DNA of 64,000 nt from Dyadobacter chenwenxiniae (GTDB taxonomy: Bacteria > Bacteroidota > Bacteroidia > Cytophagales > Spirosomataceae), in contig NZ_CP094997.1 in assembly GCF_022869785.1 (NCBI RefSeq), forward strand, positions 2,542,001 through 2,606,000, given 5' to 3'. Positions within the stretch are counted from its first letter, which is position 1. Every line of letters starts with the position of its first letter. The notes beneath the pieces were generated by a model. The model searched no databases. It was not told where the DNA came from and saw only the letters and a program-made list of their open reading frames with translations. This document shows positions 1-8,553 of this stretch, piece after piece. The translations under genes and the position numbers were made by a program.

Positions 1-146
1 CAGAAGTAGCCTCAAAAAGCTTCCTCATAAGCTCTCCTATCTTTTTTCAAACCTCAGTCACAGATTTTTCTCAAAAAAATATGCTATCTCTGTCCAATCC
101 GCAGCAGCCGATTGTCAATAGGTTTTTAATTAAAACAAATTGTTAA

Positions 147-599
147 ATGGAAGCTAGAGTTAATTTTCAGGAAAAAGGACAGGGCGCATTGAAAGTGCTT
201 TTCAGCATGGGCGGTTACCTCAAAAAATCAACAATTGGGCATCAACTACTGGAATTGGTAAACTTCCGGGTGTCACAGATCAACGGCTGCGCATATTGCC
301 TGGATATGCACTCAAAAGATCTTCGCGCAATGGGCGAAACTGAACAGCGATTGTACGGAGTAAGTGCCTGGCGTGAAACGCCTTATTACTCCGAGCGCGA
401 ACGCGCTGCATTTGCCTGGGCCGAAGCTGTGACGCATTGCCATGTGAGCGAAGAGGTATTTCAGGAAGTAAGCAATCATTTTACTGAGGAAGAAATGATC
501 GACCTTACCTTTTCTGTAAATAACATTAATAACTGGAACCGGCTTAATATTGCATTTCAGACAGTCCCCGGCGACTACCGCGTCGGACAGTTCGGCTAA
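147..599 (+). CDS. Carboxymuconolactone decarboxylase / AhpD-like protein
   Basis: 150 aa. The AhpD-core signature is visible: Cys48 and Cys51 as CAYC followed by His55 in NGCAYCLDMHSKD, the thiol pair and proton-relay histidine of alkylhydroperoxidase-like proteins. Members reduce peroxides or act as small redox proteins in the cytoplasm. The following genes encode a YCII/DGPF protein and an ECF42-type sigma factor, so a role in a sigma-controlled stress response is plausible. The ATG follows an A+T-rich leader without a clear Shine-Dalgarno, as usual in Bacteroidota. The family is clear; the substrate cannot be read from sequence. Confidence 0.9.
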   Translation: MEARVNFQEKGQGALKVLFSMGGYLKKSTIGHQLLELVNFRVSQINGCAYCLDMHSKDLRAMGETEQRLYGVSAWRETPYYSERERAAFAWAEAVTHCHVSEEVFQEVSNHFTEEEMIDLTFSVNNINNWNRLNIAFQTVPGDYRVGQFG

Positions 600-662
600 G
601 CCTTTTCGGTTGATAACCAGACCTTAAAAAACCACTTTTGTTAACCATTACACTTAGAAAAA

Positions 663-1013
663 ATGAACGACTTCGCAATAATCATACACAGAGACCTGGT
701 CAGCAAAGACGCCAGCCCATCGCCCGAACAAATGCAGGCAGCCATCAAGCCGTTTCAAGACTGGATTGGCGGCATCGCTGCCCAAAATAAGCTGGCAGCA
801 CCGCCCAAGCGATGGGATAGTGACGGCAGAGTGATCAAATCAAACAGCGTCACCAACGGCCCCTACGCCGAGATCAAAGAATCCGTAGGCGGCATCATCC
901 TGATTCGCGCGGCAGACTATGACGAAGCGGTAGAAATAGCCAAAGGCTGCCCCGTGATTGAATGGGGTGCATCGGTGGAGGTTCGAATGGCGTTGCCAAC
1001 GCCTGGGAATTAA
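663..1013 (+). CDS. YCII-related (DGPF domain) protein
   Basis: 116 aa. A YCII-fold protein with NGPYAEIKE at about residues 65-73, corresponding to the DGPF/AETKE signature of the family, followed by the usual GG and a hydrophobic strand. DGPF proteins are typical genomic partners of ECF42 sigma factors, and such a sigma gene begins 10 nt after the stop, so the two are probably co-transcribed. The biochemical role of DGPF proteins is not established. No signal peptide or membrane segment is seen, so it is probably cytoplasmic. Confidence 0.88.
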   Translation: MNDFAIIIHRDLVSKDASPSPEQMQAAIKPFQDWIGGIAAQNKLAAPPKRWDSDGRVIKSNSVTNGPYAEIKESVGGIILIRAADYDEAVEIAKGCPVIEWGASVEVRMALPTPGN

Positions 1014-1023
1014 ACCAAGTTCA

Positions 1024-2265
1024 ATGAGCGCTGCCTCCCTTATCCCTGATTTGTTCAGGACAGAGTACCGCAAGATCGTTGCGGTACTCTGCTATCATTT
1101 TGGTTTTGAGCATATTGAAATCGCCGAAGACATTGTGAGCGACACATTTTTGGCCGCAACCGAATCGTGGGGTTATAACGGTTTACCTGAAAACCCGAAT
1201 GCCTGGTTATATACAGTGGCCAAAAACAAAGCTAAAAACCACTTGAAGCGCAGTTTGCTTTTCACGCAAAAACTGGCTCCTGAAATCCGCTATCAGGCAC
1301 ACGACACAGAACCATCGGATATAGACCTTTCGTCAAAAAACATCGAAGACAGCCAGCTCGCAATGATTTTCGCAGTCTGCCACCCGAGCATATCCAGGGA
1401 GTCTCAGGTTGCGCTGGCGCTAAACCTGCTTTGCGGCTTTGGTATCCAGGAAATCGCTAACGCCTTTCTGACGGAAAGAGAGGTCATTTACAAAAGAATA
1501 AGCCGCGCAAAAGAAAAATTGAAAGAAGAGAAGATTCGCATCGGTCAGCCTACGCGGGCTGAGATCCACGAGCGGCTCGAACCGGTTTTAAAAACGCTAT
1601 ATCTTGTCTTTTCAGAAGGATATTATTCATCCGGGACGCAAACCGATGCAGTGCACGCCAATATCCGCAAGTCGCTCTGTGCTGAGGCAATCCGGCTAAA
1701 TTACTTTTTGGTACAAAACGATCTGACTAATACCCCGGCCACAAATGCATTACTAGCATTAATGAGCTTTCATGCCTCGCGTCTCGAAGCGCGGATTAGC
1801 GAAAACGGGGAAGCAATTTTATATGAAGACCAGGACGAGACGCTGTGGAACCGTGAACTGATCGATCAGGGCATTTACTTTTTGAGAAAGGCTGCCGCAG
1901 GAACAATCGTCACCCGCTACCATTTGGAAGCGGGCATCGCCTATTGGCATACTATCAAAGAAGATTCGCGGGACAAATGGGAAAACATCCTGGATTTGTA
2001 CAACCAGCTGCTCGTGCTGGAATACTCCCCCATCGCGGCATTAAACCGCACATTTGCGCTGGCTAGGGCAAGAGGCAAGGCAACGGCCATCGTTGAAGCA
2101 GAAAAGCTAAGTCTGACTTCCAATCACCTTTACTATGCACTACTCGGAAATTTATACACGGGCCTCAACAACTATAAGGCAAAATTGAACTACGAAAAGG
2201 CGCTCGAACTAGCAGTCTCGGCAGCCGATAAGGTGACGATTCAGCGGAATATGGATGCGCTTTGA
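1024..2265 (+). CDS. ECF42-type RNA polymerase sigma factor (DUF6596)
   Basis: 413 aa. The N-terminus holds sigma regions 2 and 4: a region-2 stretch around EDIVSDTFLAA, AWLYTVAKNKAKNHL, and a region-4 helix-turn-helix around GFGIQEIANAFLTEREVIYKRISRAKEKL. A long C-terminal extension of about 230 residues follows, of DUF6596/tetratricopeptide character (AALNRTFALARARGK and LLGNLYTGLNNYKAKLNYEKALEL). This architecture defines ECF42. The start at 1024 is chosen because an upstream in-frame ATG at 958 would overlap the YCII gene. ECF42 factors usually lack an anti-sigma partner and rely on the C-terminal extension; none is seen here. Confidence 0.93.
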   Translation: MSAASLIPDLFRTEYRKIVAVLCYHFGFEHIEIAEDIVSDTFLAATESWGYNGLPENPNAWLYTVAKNKAKNHLKRSLLFTQKLAPEIRYQAHDTEPSDIDLSSKNIEDSQLAMIFAVCHPSISRESQVALALNLLCGFGIQEIANAFLTEREVIYKRISRAKEKLKEEKIRIGQPTRAEIHERLEPVLKTLYLVFSEGYYSSGTQTDAVHANIRKSLCAEAIRLNYFLVQNDLTNTPATNALLALMSFHASRLEARISENGEAILYEDQDETLWNRELIDQGIYFLRKAAAGTIVTRYHLEAGIAYWHTIKEDSRDKWENILDLYNQLLVLEYSPIAALNRTFALARARGKATAIVEAEKLSLTSNHLYYALLGNLYTGLNNYKAKLNYEKALELAVSAADKVTIQRNMDAL

Positions 2266-2484
2266 TCCACACACCCGATCCTATTGCTACAGTTGAAATA
2301 AATCATGGAACCGATAAAAAAACAGACGCTGATCAAGTAATTCATTTATTTAAATTGCCAGGTTATACGCTTTTCACAATAAGGGAAGATATCAAAGATA
2401 TGATATCAATACCGCGCGCCATTAAAGCTTTAAATTATCTGCTGTATATACTCCATTGTTAGTATCAATTCACAATGGAAGAGA
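2266..2484. other. Intergenic segment without a supported gene
   Basis: A+T-rich spacer after the sigma gene. A 66-codon open frame overlaps the sigma stop but has no recognisable family or composition signal. From about 2485 onward the sequence becomes alignable by eye to the leader at about 38788. Confidence 0.5.
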
Positions 2485-2590
2485 TTACGCATATTTATAA
2501 TTTATGTGAACATTATCGGTGATAAATGTTACCATTATTATATTATCATTAAAAGAATCTATGGGTAGAATGCGGCCCTCAAATCAACAA

Positions 2591-2598
2591 TAATTTTG
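2591..2598 (+). promoter_or_regulatory. Bacteroidota -7 box of the decayed locus copy
   Basis: TAATTTTG matches the Bacteroidota sigma-A -7 consensus TAnnTTTG and lies 24 nt before the ATG at 2623. The same box in the same context occurs at 38899-38906 in the fuller copy, so the promoter region has been conserved while the first gene decayed. A clear -33 element was not identified. Confidence 0.55.
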
Positions 2599-2622
2599 TA
2601 GTCTCAACTTAACAACAATCTT

Positions 2623-2940
2623 ATGAAGAATCGCTACTCAGTTCCATTGGAGGTATTGCTTCGCACTAATTTCCCGGGAATGGACAAATCAATAATGGCA
2701 GGACAAGCAGCGGCTGTATAATTATAAATTCGCCTGTTTATAGTCAAGCATGTGTGCCTGCTGCCGGAATATGCGGAGACTTGCAATTCATGTATTGGCG
2801 AACCGAAACAATCTGCGATCGCTTCGACGGAAACCCCGATGCAATTGATTGGTCTTCAATGCCAAACAAGTCGCCGGGCGGATGCTGCGCAGATCCAGGC
2901 AGTGTCTATATAAACAACGGGGTTTAAATCCCAACAAACA
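2623..2940 (+). pseudogene. Decayed copy of the lipoprotein/DUF6973-like gene
   Basis: Starts like the gene at 38931 (ATG AAG A-), then jumps to sequence matching about 39485 (GGGAATGGACAAATC and beyond). It continues through the cysteine-rich block (the CDRFDGNPDA and GGCC region) and then jumps again to the last bases before the downstream small membrane gene. Two internal deletions therefore removed the body and the DUF6973-like domain, and the reading frame is broken by stops. The flanking leader and the downstream gene are retained. It is certainly non-functional as the original protein. Confidence 0.8.
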
Positions 2941-2941
2941 A

Positions 2942-3358
2942 ATGAGTAGGTCACGAATAATAAAAATTTCAGGCATTGCAGTTATTTTAATCACCGCAAT
3001 ACTGGGCGTCATTTTCATGGGAAACCAACATGTTTCTAGCATAATTGTACACAACTTTGGTGATAGCACAACCTTAGCAGTTGTTCCCTGGAAAGGAAAT
3101 AACATCTCAGTGGCTATAAACGTAGATGGTTATACTACTGCCGATTATGCCTTAAAAATTGGGATTTACTATCGCCCTCTCAAATCCAAGTCCGATTCTT
3201 TGATCCAAACCGAGTTAATCCACATACCTCGCGGAGAGGTTAAAGCCAAATTTCTCCGAGATTATTACGGCTCAAAAGGAGTTGGCAAAGTCACAGCCAC
3301 TGTTATTGGTGCACAGCATGCCACTGGGGAAGTTGAAATTAGCATGTCAATTCAGTAA
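2942..3358 (+). CDS. Small single-pass membrane protein, paralogue of 40202-40618
   Basis: 138 aa of unknown family. Residues 5-28 form one hydrophobic helix (ISGIAVILITAILGVIFMG) after a basic N-terminus, followed by a roughly 110-residue soluble domain rich in beta-type segments. It is strongly similar along its whole length to the protein at 40202-40618, including DYALKIGIYYR and RDYYGSKGVGKVTATVIGA. It remains intact although its upstream partner is a pseudogene, which suggests independent selection. Start 2942 is chosen by alignment with the paralogue, whose start overlaps the preceding stop. Topology suggests an inner-membrane anchor with a periplasmic domain. Confidence 0.75.
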   Translation: MSRSRIIKISGIAVILITAILGVIFMGNQHVSSIIVHNFGDSTTLAVVPWKGNNISVAINVDGYTTADYALKIGIYYRPLKSKSDSLIQTELIHIPRGEVKAKFLRDYYGSKGVGKVTATVIGAQHATGEVEISMSIQ

Positions 3359-3577
3359 ATGCACTTTTGTATTACACTGAAAGAGCCTTACACTAATCCT
3401 GTAAGGGGTCCAGTAAGGGTATAGCAGCTAATCCGGACTGCAATTGCATTTCTAACTAATCTCAATTTAAGTTGTATAAAACCTTTTTATAAAAATTAAC
3501 AGGCATCAGTTTAGGGTGAGCCATTCTTTGGTTGTCGGTCAGCCAGATAATGTTCAACTAATATAACAGCCTGAAAA

Positions 3578-4225
3578 ATGAAATATTGGAACCTGGTCTG
3601 GTTTTTACTTCTGGCCACCCTTAACAGTTACGCCCAGTCTGCATATCCCGGCAAAGAAAGCGGCCTGAATGTACATGCCTCGGTACTCGGCGCACTAAAA
3701 TACCCTGGCCTAAAAATCGGAGCGGACTATCTTTTAGTCAGTAAGATGGTTGCGAAAGCCAAGCGGAATGGCGACCGAAAAACAATATACCGCAACCGCT
3801 CCATCACTACGAATCTGGGATTTTATTATCACGAAGATTACAATGCCAACCTATTTCTCCAAACGGGTTACCAGTGGCAGCGTATCAATCAAAACGGCTG
3901 GTTTTCCGGCTTCGAACCACAGATCGGAATCAGCCGCACGATTATTGACGGTACAGTTTATCGCGTCGGAGATGACGGCGCTGTTTCTAAACGCAAATTA
4001 GCCGGTGACTTCTATTTCGCTCCCTCCTTAACCGTCAGTTTTGGAAAAGATTTCTCGATGAAAAATCCTGATAATCCGCTCTCACTATTTACAAAAGCAA
4101 CATTATTCACCAACCTGCCTTATAACAACTTCGTCGTAGGCCGGGTCATGGTAGAGGTTGGTGCCGGGTACAAGTTCAGCAATCTGATGACCCATAAAGC
4201 TAAAATCAAGCAACGTTTCAAATAA
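3578..4225 (+). CDS. Exported beta-barrel-like protein
   Basis: 215 aa. A signal peptide (residues 1-19, ending near SYAQ) is followed by alternating hydrophobic/polar segments with frequent Tyr, Phe and Gly (NLGFYYHEDYNANLFLQTGYQWQ; VMVEVGAGYKFSNLM), as in outer-membrane beta-strands. No named family was recognised. It lies 15 nt upstream of a hydrolase lipoprotein and is probably co-transcribed with it. Placement in the outer membrane is inferred from composition only. Confidence 0.7.
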   Translation: MKYWNLVWFLLLATLNSYAQSAYPGKESGLNVHASVLGALKYPGLKIGADYLLVSKMVAKAKRNGDRKTIYRNRSITTNLGFYYHEDYNANLFLQTGYQWQRINQNGWFSGFEPQIGISRTIIDGTVYRVGDDGAVSKRKLAGDFYFAPSLTVSFGKDFSMKNPDNPLSLFTKATLFTNLPYNNFVVGRVMVEVGAGYKFSNLMTHKAKIKQRFK

Positions 4226-4240
4226 ATAAATCAATCAGCT

Positions 4241-5281
4241 ATGAAAATGAATTTCATTATATCCCTGGCAGTGGTTTTGCTATTGGCGGGATGTCAGAAA
4301 GAAGAAATAGGTACAAGCGGTCTTGTCAGAGATCAGTTTTACCTCGAAAATGACGACGCTAAAATGCACGTATACCTTGAAGGGAACATCAGCAGCGACA
4401 AAATTCTCGCCATGGTGCATGGAGGTCCCGGCGACGGATCATTGTACTATAATATTGACGAAGCCACCCATATTGCCGAAAAGAATTTTGCAGTAGCCTA
4501 CTGGGACCAGCGCCTTGCCGGTACCACGCAGGGTAACATCAGCAAAGCCAACATTGCCAATTATCTGGACGACCTGAAAAAGCTGATTATCCTGCTGCGT
4601 CATCGTTATGGTCAATCAAAGAAAATATACTTGCTCGGTCATAGCTGGGGAGGGTTATTGGTACCCTTATTTTTGCAGCAGGCTGATAATCAATCATTGG
4701 TGAGCGGGTGGATACAGGTGGACGGCGAGCATAATTACGCTATGAGCGACTCGCTTTCGCGCAACAACCTCATCAAGTTTGGGGAGCAGGAAATACTGGC
4801 GGGACGGAATGCCGGAGATTGGCAGAAGATCACGGATTATTGCCGCGACCACGATCCCAAAAACAATTATTCAGTTACCAGGAAAATCAATGGACACGCG
4901 CACGACGCCGAGGACCTGATCAGCGACATTACGACCGGTAAGACGACCAAAGAACTGATCAAGTTTTTTATACGGGAATATAACTATCCGGTGACCACCT
5001 ATCTCAGCAATGGGGTTTACAGCAATTTCATTAAAGAAATCGACAAGCAGGCATATGCTCAAAAAGCCACTGAAAACCTGTACAAAATTAAAGTACCGAC
5101 ACTTTTGCTATGGGGAAAATACGATTTTGTGTGCCCTCCCCAGCTTGCAGATGACATTAAGGCGCGCATAGGGAGCACGGATGTGATGACAACAATTTTT
5201 AATCACAGTGGTCACAGTCCGATGTTTAACGAGCCGACCGCCTTCTGGCAGAGCGTGAACCAATGGGTTATGGGTCATTAA
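4241..5281 (+). CDS. Alpha/beta hydrolase lipoprotein
   Basis: 346 aa. A lipoprotein signal ends in LAGC (Cys18). An alpha/beta hydrolase fold follows with an oxyanion segment HGGPGDGS at 60-67, nucleophile elbow GHSWGG (Ser135), and likely acid Asp295 and base His325 (SGHSPMF). The HGGPG segment resembles proline iminopeptidases, but substrate assignment is not secure. It is expected to be membrane-anchored on the periplasmic or outer leaflet. It follows the barrel-like gene closely. Confidence 0.88.
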   Translation: MKMNFIISLAVVLLLAGCQKEEIGTSGLVRDQFYLENDDAKMHVYLEGNISSDKILAMVHGGPGDGSLYYNIDEATHIAEKNFAVAYWDQRLAGTTQGNISKANIANYLDDLKKLIILLRHRYGQSKKIYLLGHSWGGLLVPLFLQQADNQSLVSGWIQVDGEHNYAMSDSLSRNNLIKFGEQEILAGRNAGDWQKITDYCRDHDPKNNYSVTRKINGHAHDAEDLISDITTGKTTKELIKFFIREYNYPVTTYLSNGVYSNFIKEIDKQAYAQKATENLYKIKVPTLLLWGKYDFVCPPQLADDIKARIGSTDVMTTIFNHSGHSPMFNEPTAFWQSVNQWVMGH

Positions 5282-5364
5282 ATAAATGAATGCGAATCCA
5301 ATTGGGATTTTGAGCTCAATTTATCTTGAATGATTTAATCAGTCATCAAAAATCAAGCGACAAT

Positions 5365-6195
5365 TTAGCATTCGGTAACCAGATGGTTTATCGTTACAAC
5401 ACCATTATCAGGAATGACGCTTTGTGTTTTTTGATTGTTGAAAAGAAATGTCTTGGGCGTAAGGCCGGAAAATGTTTTAAACTCTTTTATAAAGTGAGAT
5501 TGATCAGCAAAATTGAGGTAATGTGCTAAACCGGAAAGGTTTTCAAACTGGTTATCCCTAATTGCCTGGAGTGCTGATTCAAATCTTGCCGCACGAATGA
5601 ACAGTTTCGGAGACAAGCCCGTTGAAGATTTGAAACGCCTTTCAAACTGGCGGGTGGAGATTTTGAAATAATTAGATAAACTATTTAAAGATGTTTCGAT
5701 ATCTATATCATTGATCAAGCGGATACTTTCACTGATTAGATGGTCCGGCGGTGCGGCATCATTTATTTTTTTTAATAAAAATTCAGTTAATAGATCTATG
5801 CGTTCAGCTAAACATCTAGAATAATACAAACGTTCTAGTAAATCAGCTGGGGCAAAATTGATCAGGTCAACAATCTGGTCGTTTAGCTCATTGACATTGA
5901 TCCCGAAAAGTTGCTTAATGGCTTGTGGATAAAAAGTGACAGTTACAACTTCATGATTGTCGAGATCAAGTATATATGGCAAGATTTTCACCCCACAGAT
6001 AAATGCCGGGGGTAATGCGTCCGCATCCCTAAAAAATGCTGATCGTCCGTTGTTGTGCTGAAATACCAAATGCGGATAACGGTCGGCAAAGACCTTAATC
6101 TGTGATAAACCACTAAGCTTATTAAAATTCAATGCGCTGAAATATCGCACATAGGGTGCTAATAATTTATGCGGTGTAAATACCCTATAATCCAT
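5365..6195 (-). CDS. AraC family transcriptional regulator
   Basis: 276 aa. The N-terminal domain of about 150 residues is of the DUF6597 type (RYPHLVFQHNNG) and the C-terminal AraC DNA-binding domain has two helix-turn-helix units (SLNSLSNYFKISTRQFERRFKSSTGLSPK; SGLAHYLNFADQSHFIKEFKTFSGLTPK). It is transcribed divergently from the VOC protein gene at 6376, which is the likely target. The ligand is unknown. Confidence 0.9.
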   Translation of the reverse strand: MDYRVFTPHKLLAPYVRYFSALNFNKLSGLSQIKVFADRYPHLVFQHNNGRSAFFRDADALPPAFICGVKILPYILDLDNHEVVTVTFYPQAIKQLFGINVNELNDQIVDLINFAPADLLERLYYSRCLAERIDLLTEFLLKKINDAAPPDHLISESIRLINDIDIETSLNSLSNYFKISTRQFERRFKSSTGLSPKLFIRAARFESALQAIRDNQFENLSGLAHYLNFADQSHFIKEFKTFSGLTPKTFLFNNQKTQSVIPDNGVVTINHLVTEC

Positions 6196-6350
6196 GTCAC
6201 TTTTTAGTCAAATTGATTATAATATCAGACTGCGATGTAGATAACGTGAGGCGATGACATTTGTAATGTACTGTAAATTCGGTTTCCCTTTAATTGCAGA
6301 ATTTCCTTTTGGATGTCGCAATTCTACTATTTTTAGAAGTGCCACGCACA

Positions 6351-6358
6351 TAATTTTG
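6351..6358 (+). promoter_or_regulatory. Bacteroidota -7 promoter box for the VOC gene
   Basis: TAATTTTG fits TAnnTTTG and lies 17 nt before the ATG at 6376. A T-rich stretch about 20 nt upstream could serve as the -33 element. The placement in the divergent AraC/VOC intergenic region supports use by the VOC gene. Confidence 0.5.
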
Positions 6359-6375
6359 AAAAAAAAAAGCAAAAC

Positions 6376-6801
6376 ATGGAGCAGGCAATTAATTTAAGAG
6401 GACTAACAACAATTAGTTACTGGGCAGATGATTTAAAAGCTGCAAAGAAATGGTACACCAAAATACTGGGGGTTGAACCTTATTTTGAAAGACCAGATCC
6501 TGAAAACCCTGCGTATATAGAATTCCGTATTGGGGATTATCAGCATGAACTGGGCTTAATTGACCGAAAATACGCACCGCCTATGCCTGCGCAGCCCGGC
6601 TGTGAAATTGCTTATTGGCATGTTGATAACATTGAAGAAACTTTGAATAGCCTCATTGCTCATGGTGCGACGGCATACGGTCCTATAACCGAATATGGCG
6701 TAGGATTTATTACAGCTTCTGTAATTGATCCTTTCGGCAATATCTTAGGTATAATGTACAACAAGCATTATGTTGAAATTTTGAACAATCCTAACATATA
6801 A
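6376..6801 (+). CDS. VOC (glyoxalase/bleomycin-resistance fold) protein
   Basis: 141 aa with the two beta-alpha-beta-beta-beta halves of the VOC fold: [21 protein letters not shown] at the start and [21 protein letters not shown]...[14 protein letters not shown] in the second half. VOC proteins are small metal-dependent enzymes or binding proteins for electrophiles. Divergent to an AraC regulator, it is probably regulated by it. Substrate not predictable. Confidence 0.88.
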   Translation: MEQAINLRGLTTISYWADDLKAAKKWYTKILGVEPYFERPDPENPAYIEFRIGDYQHELGLIDRKYAPPMPAQPGCEIAYWHVDNIEETLNSLIAHGATAYGPITEYGVGFITASVIDPFGNILGIMYNKHYVEILNNPNI

Positions 6802-6851
6802 ATTGGCCATCTTTTTTTGGTGGGAGAGGTTCTCAATATACCGTGTTTTGT

Positions 6852-7019
6852 AATAGAATACCCATTGGAACCGCCTACGCCGTATGGACAGGTATTGGTG
6901 CAGTTGGCACGGTCATCGTAGGCATACTTGTATTTGAAGAGCCTGCCAGCTTCTGGCGGCTCTTTTTCCTGAGCACATTGATAATTTCTATCGTTGGATT
7001 GAAATTCATTACCGAATAG
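6852..7019 (+). pseudogene. C-terminal fragment of an SMR-family drug transporter
   Basis: The reading frame encodes [18 protein letters not shown], then [16 protein letters not shown] and [16 protein letters not shown], then stops at TAG 7017-7019. This is the second half of a small multidrug resistance (EmrE/SugE-type) protein. No start codon and no N-terminal helices with the essential glutamate precede it, so about half the gene is missing. It abuts a Crp/Fnr fragment with no spacer. Confidence 0.75.
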
Positions 7020-7022
7020 CTA

Positions 7023-7376
7023 GTAAAAATAAGCCTGGATAAAGCCTATGATTCGTTCCTTACGCAAACCCGATCTACCTATGCGCTTCAAGCCCTGGAA
7101 AAATCGGTTTGCTGGAAGATATCTTATGAAGATTTGCAAAAGGTTTATTCCCAAACACAGGTTGATAATGTCCTGGGACGCCAAGCGGCTGAACGTCTGT
7201 TTTTGTTCAAAAGCCGGAGGGAATTCTCCTTACTGAGTCAAACTGCTACGGAACGCTATCTGAATCTTTTCATTGATCAGCCGCAACTGTTAAGATTTGT
7301 TCCGTTAAAGTACATAGCCTCGTACATTGGCATTACGCCACAGGCATTAAGCAGAATACGCAGATCAGTTAGTTAA
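7023..7376 (+). pseudogene. C-terminal fragment of a Crp/Fnr-type regulator
   Basis: An open frame without a usable start encodes DSFLTQTRSTYALQALEKS, then KISYEDLQKVY, and ends in the winged-helix segment YIASYIGITPQALSRIRRS. This is the latter half of the Crp/Fnr regulators common in Bacteroidota. The cyclic-nucleotide-binding first half is absent. An ATG at 7134 could give an 80-residue DNA-binding peptide, but the fusion to a transporter fragment points to deletion debris. Confidence 0.7.
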
Positions 7377-7432
7377 CCAAGGTTCATTGGCCCGGTGATT
7401 TATTCTAGCGAATTTTTAAAAAAAACAAAGGA

Positions 7433-8020
7433 ATGATATTACCAATTTTCGCCTACGGATGTAGCACGTTAAGACAGCCCTGCACTGACGTTCAGACAAA
7501 TGATTCTATTGTGGCTTCACTCATCGACGATATGTGGGAAACGATGTATCACGCAAATGGTTGTGGGCTGGCTGCACCTCAAATTGGTCGTAATATCAAT
7601 TTGTTCATTGTGGACAGCAGAGGCACTTATGAAGGTTTAGAGGCCGATCAGCGCCAAGATTTTTTTGACGAAAATGATAAGGGTCTTGTCGAGACGTTTG
7701 TGAACGCTAACATAGTGTGGCGTTCAGGCCGCGTCTGGACTGACGATGAAGGTTGTCTTAGCATACCCGGATTAGTCCTGCCAGTAACTAGGAGTTGGTC
7801 GATTAAGATAGAATACTCCGATCAGCATTTTGTAAAAAAGTCTCGTTTTTTTGATGGATTAACTGCCCGCATGATTCAACACGAATTTGATCATACCCGC
7901 GGCATCCTGCATACCGATTATCTCAATTCCTTGCGAAAGAAGCTGGTGAAGAGTAAATTGAAAAGGGTGAGCAAAGGCCTTGTCAAATCGGCTTATCCTA
8001 TGCATTTTTCTAAAAGATAA
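7433..8020 (+). CDS. def: Peptide deformylase
   Basis: 195 aa with all three deformylase motifs: GCGLAAPQIG (residues 43-52), EGCLS (106-110, Cys108 as metal ligand) and HEFDH (150-154, two His ligands and catalytic Glu151). It removes the N-formyl group from nascent proteins in the cytoplasm. The position beside transporter/regulator debris and AraC genes is unlike a housekeeping def context, so it may be an additional copy. Length is normal. Confidence 0.95.
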   Translation: MILPIFAYGCSTLRQPCTDVQTNDSIVASLIDDMWETMYHANGCGLAAPQIGRNINLFIVDSRGTYEGLEADQRQDFFDENDKGLVETFVNANIVWRSGRVWTDDEGCLSIPGLVLPVTRSWSIKIEYSDQHFVKKSRFFDGLTARMIQHEFDHTRGILHTDYLNSLRKKLVKSKLKRVSKGLVKSAYPMHFSKR

Positions 8021-8239
8021 TAACATGTTAGGAATCAATGCTGCTATTTGCGGCGCCAGGGTCAGATATATGACCTTTACACACTATGAACCAACGGTTA
8101 GGATCAGTTTAGAAAGCATTTCCACATCCATATTTCATGTGAACGGATGGATGTTGGACAGATCGGTGCAGATGGTAAGTAATCTTCCAGAGCGCAAATC
8201 GACACTTTGGAACGACAGTTATGCGATAAGAAATGCGTG

Positions 8240-8455
8240 CTAATTGAAATACCCATCGTGTAAAAAATAACTTTGCAGACCATTCTTAGGAAAGTCTGCG
8301 TCTTTCATGGTAAGTGGCGTGGAAAGAGCAAAGTTGCGTTTCTTCAAAACCAGGCATAGATATTCATATAGCGCATCTACTGACTCCAGGCTTAACGGAT
8401 CAATCAGAGAGGTAGGATCCGAGCATATAGTTATGCTAATTGCGTTCGTGTGTTA
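8240..8455 (-). pseudogene. Unidentified decayed coding fragment
   Basis: The minus strand is open from about 8455 to a TAG at 8240-8242 and encodes a protein-like sequence (ISITICSDPTSLIDPLSLES, then VDALYEYLCLVLKKRNFALS) with no start codon. Codon usage looks coding. The family was not recognised. The rest of the 8021-8553 gap shows no supported gene. Confidence 0.35.
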
Positions 8456-8553
8456 AGTGATAGACTTGTAACTAATCGTGGTTTCATTAAATTTGATAAG
8501 GCCAACCTAGCACGCTAGCGAATCTCGGTATTGTAAGAAAACCAACAGAAGCA

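Noticed and set aside
2262..2462. 66-codon plus-strand frame overlapping the sigma stop
   Set aside because: No recognisable family, no coding character beyond an open frame, and no promoter.
3386..3406. CCTTACA/TGTAAGG hairpin after the small membrane gene
   Set aside because: Seven-bp stem without a T run; too weak to call a terminator.
8025..8243. Plus-strand frame after the deformylase
   Set aside because: Sequence has no family resemblance and overlaps the end of the minus-strand fragment.
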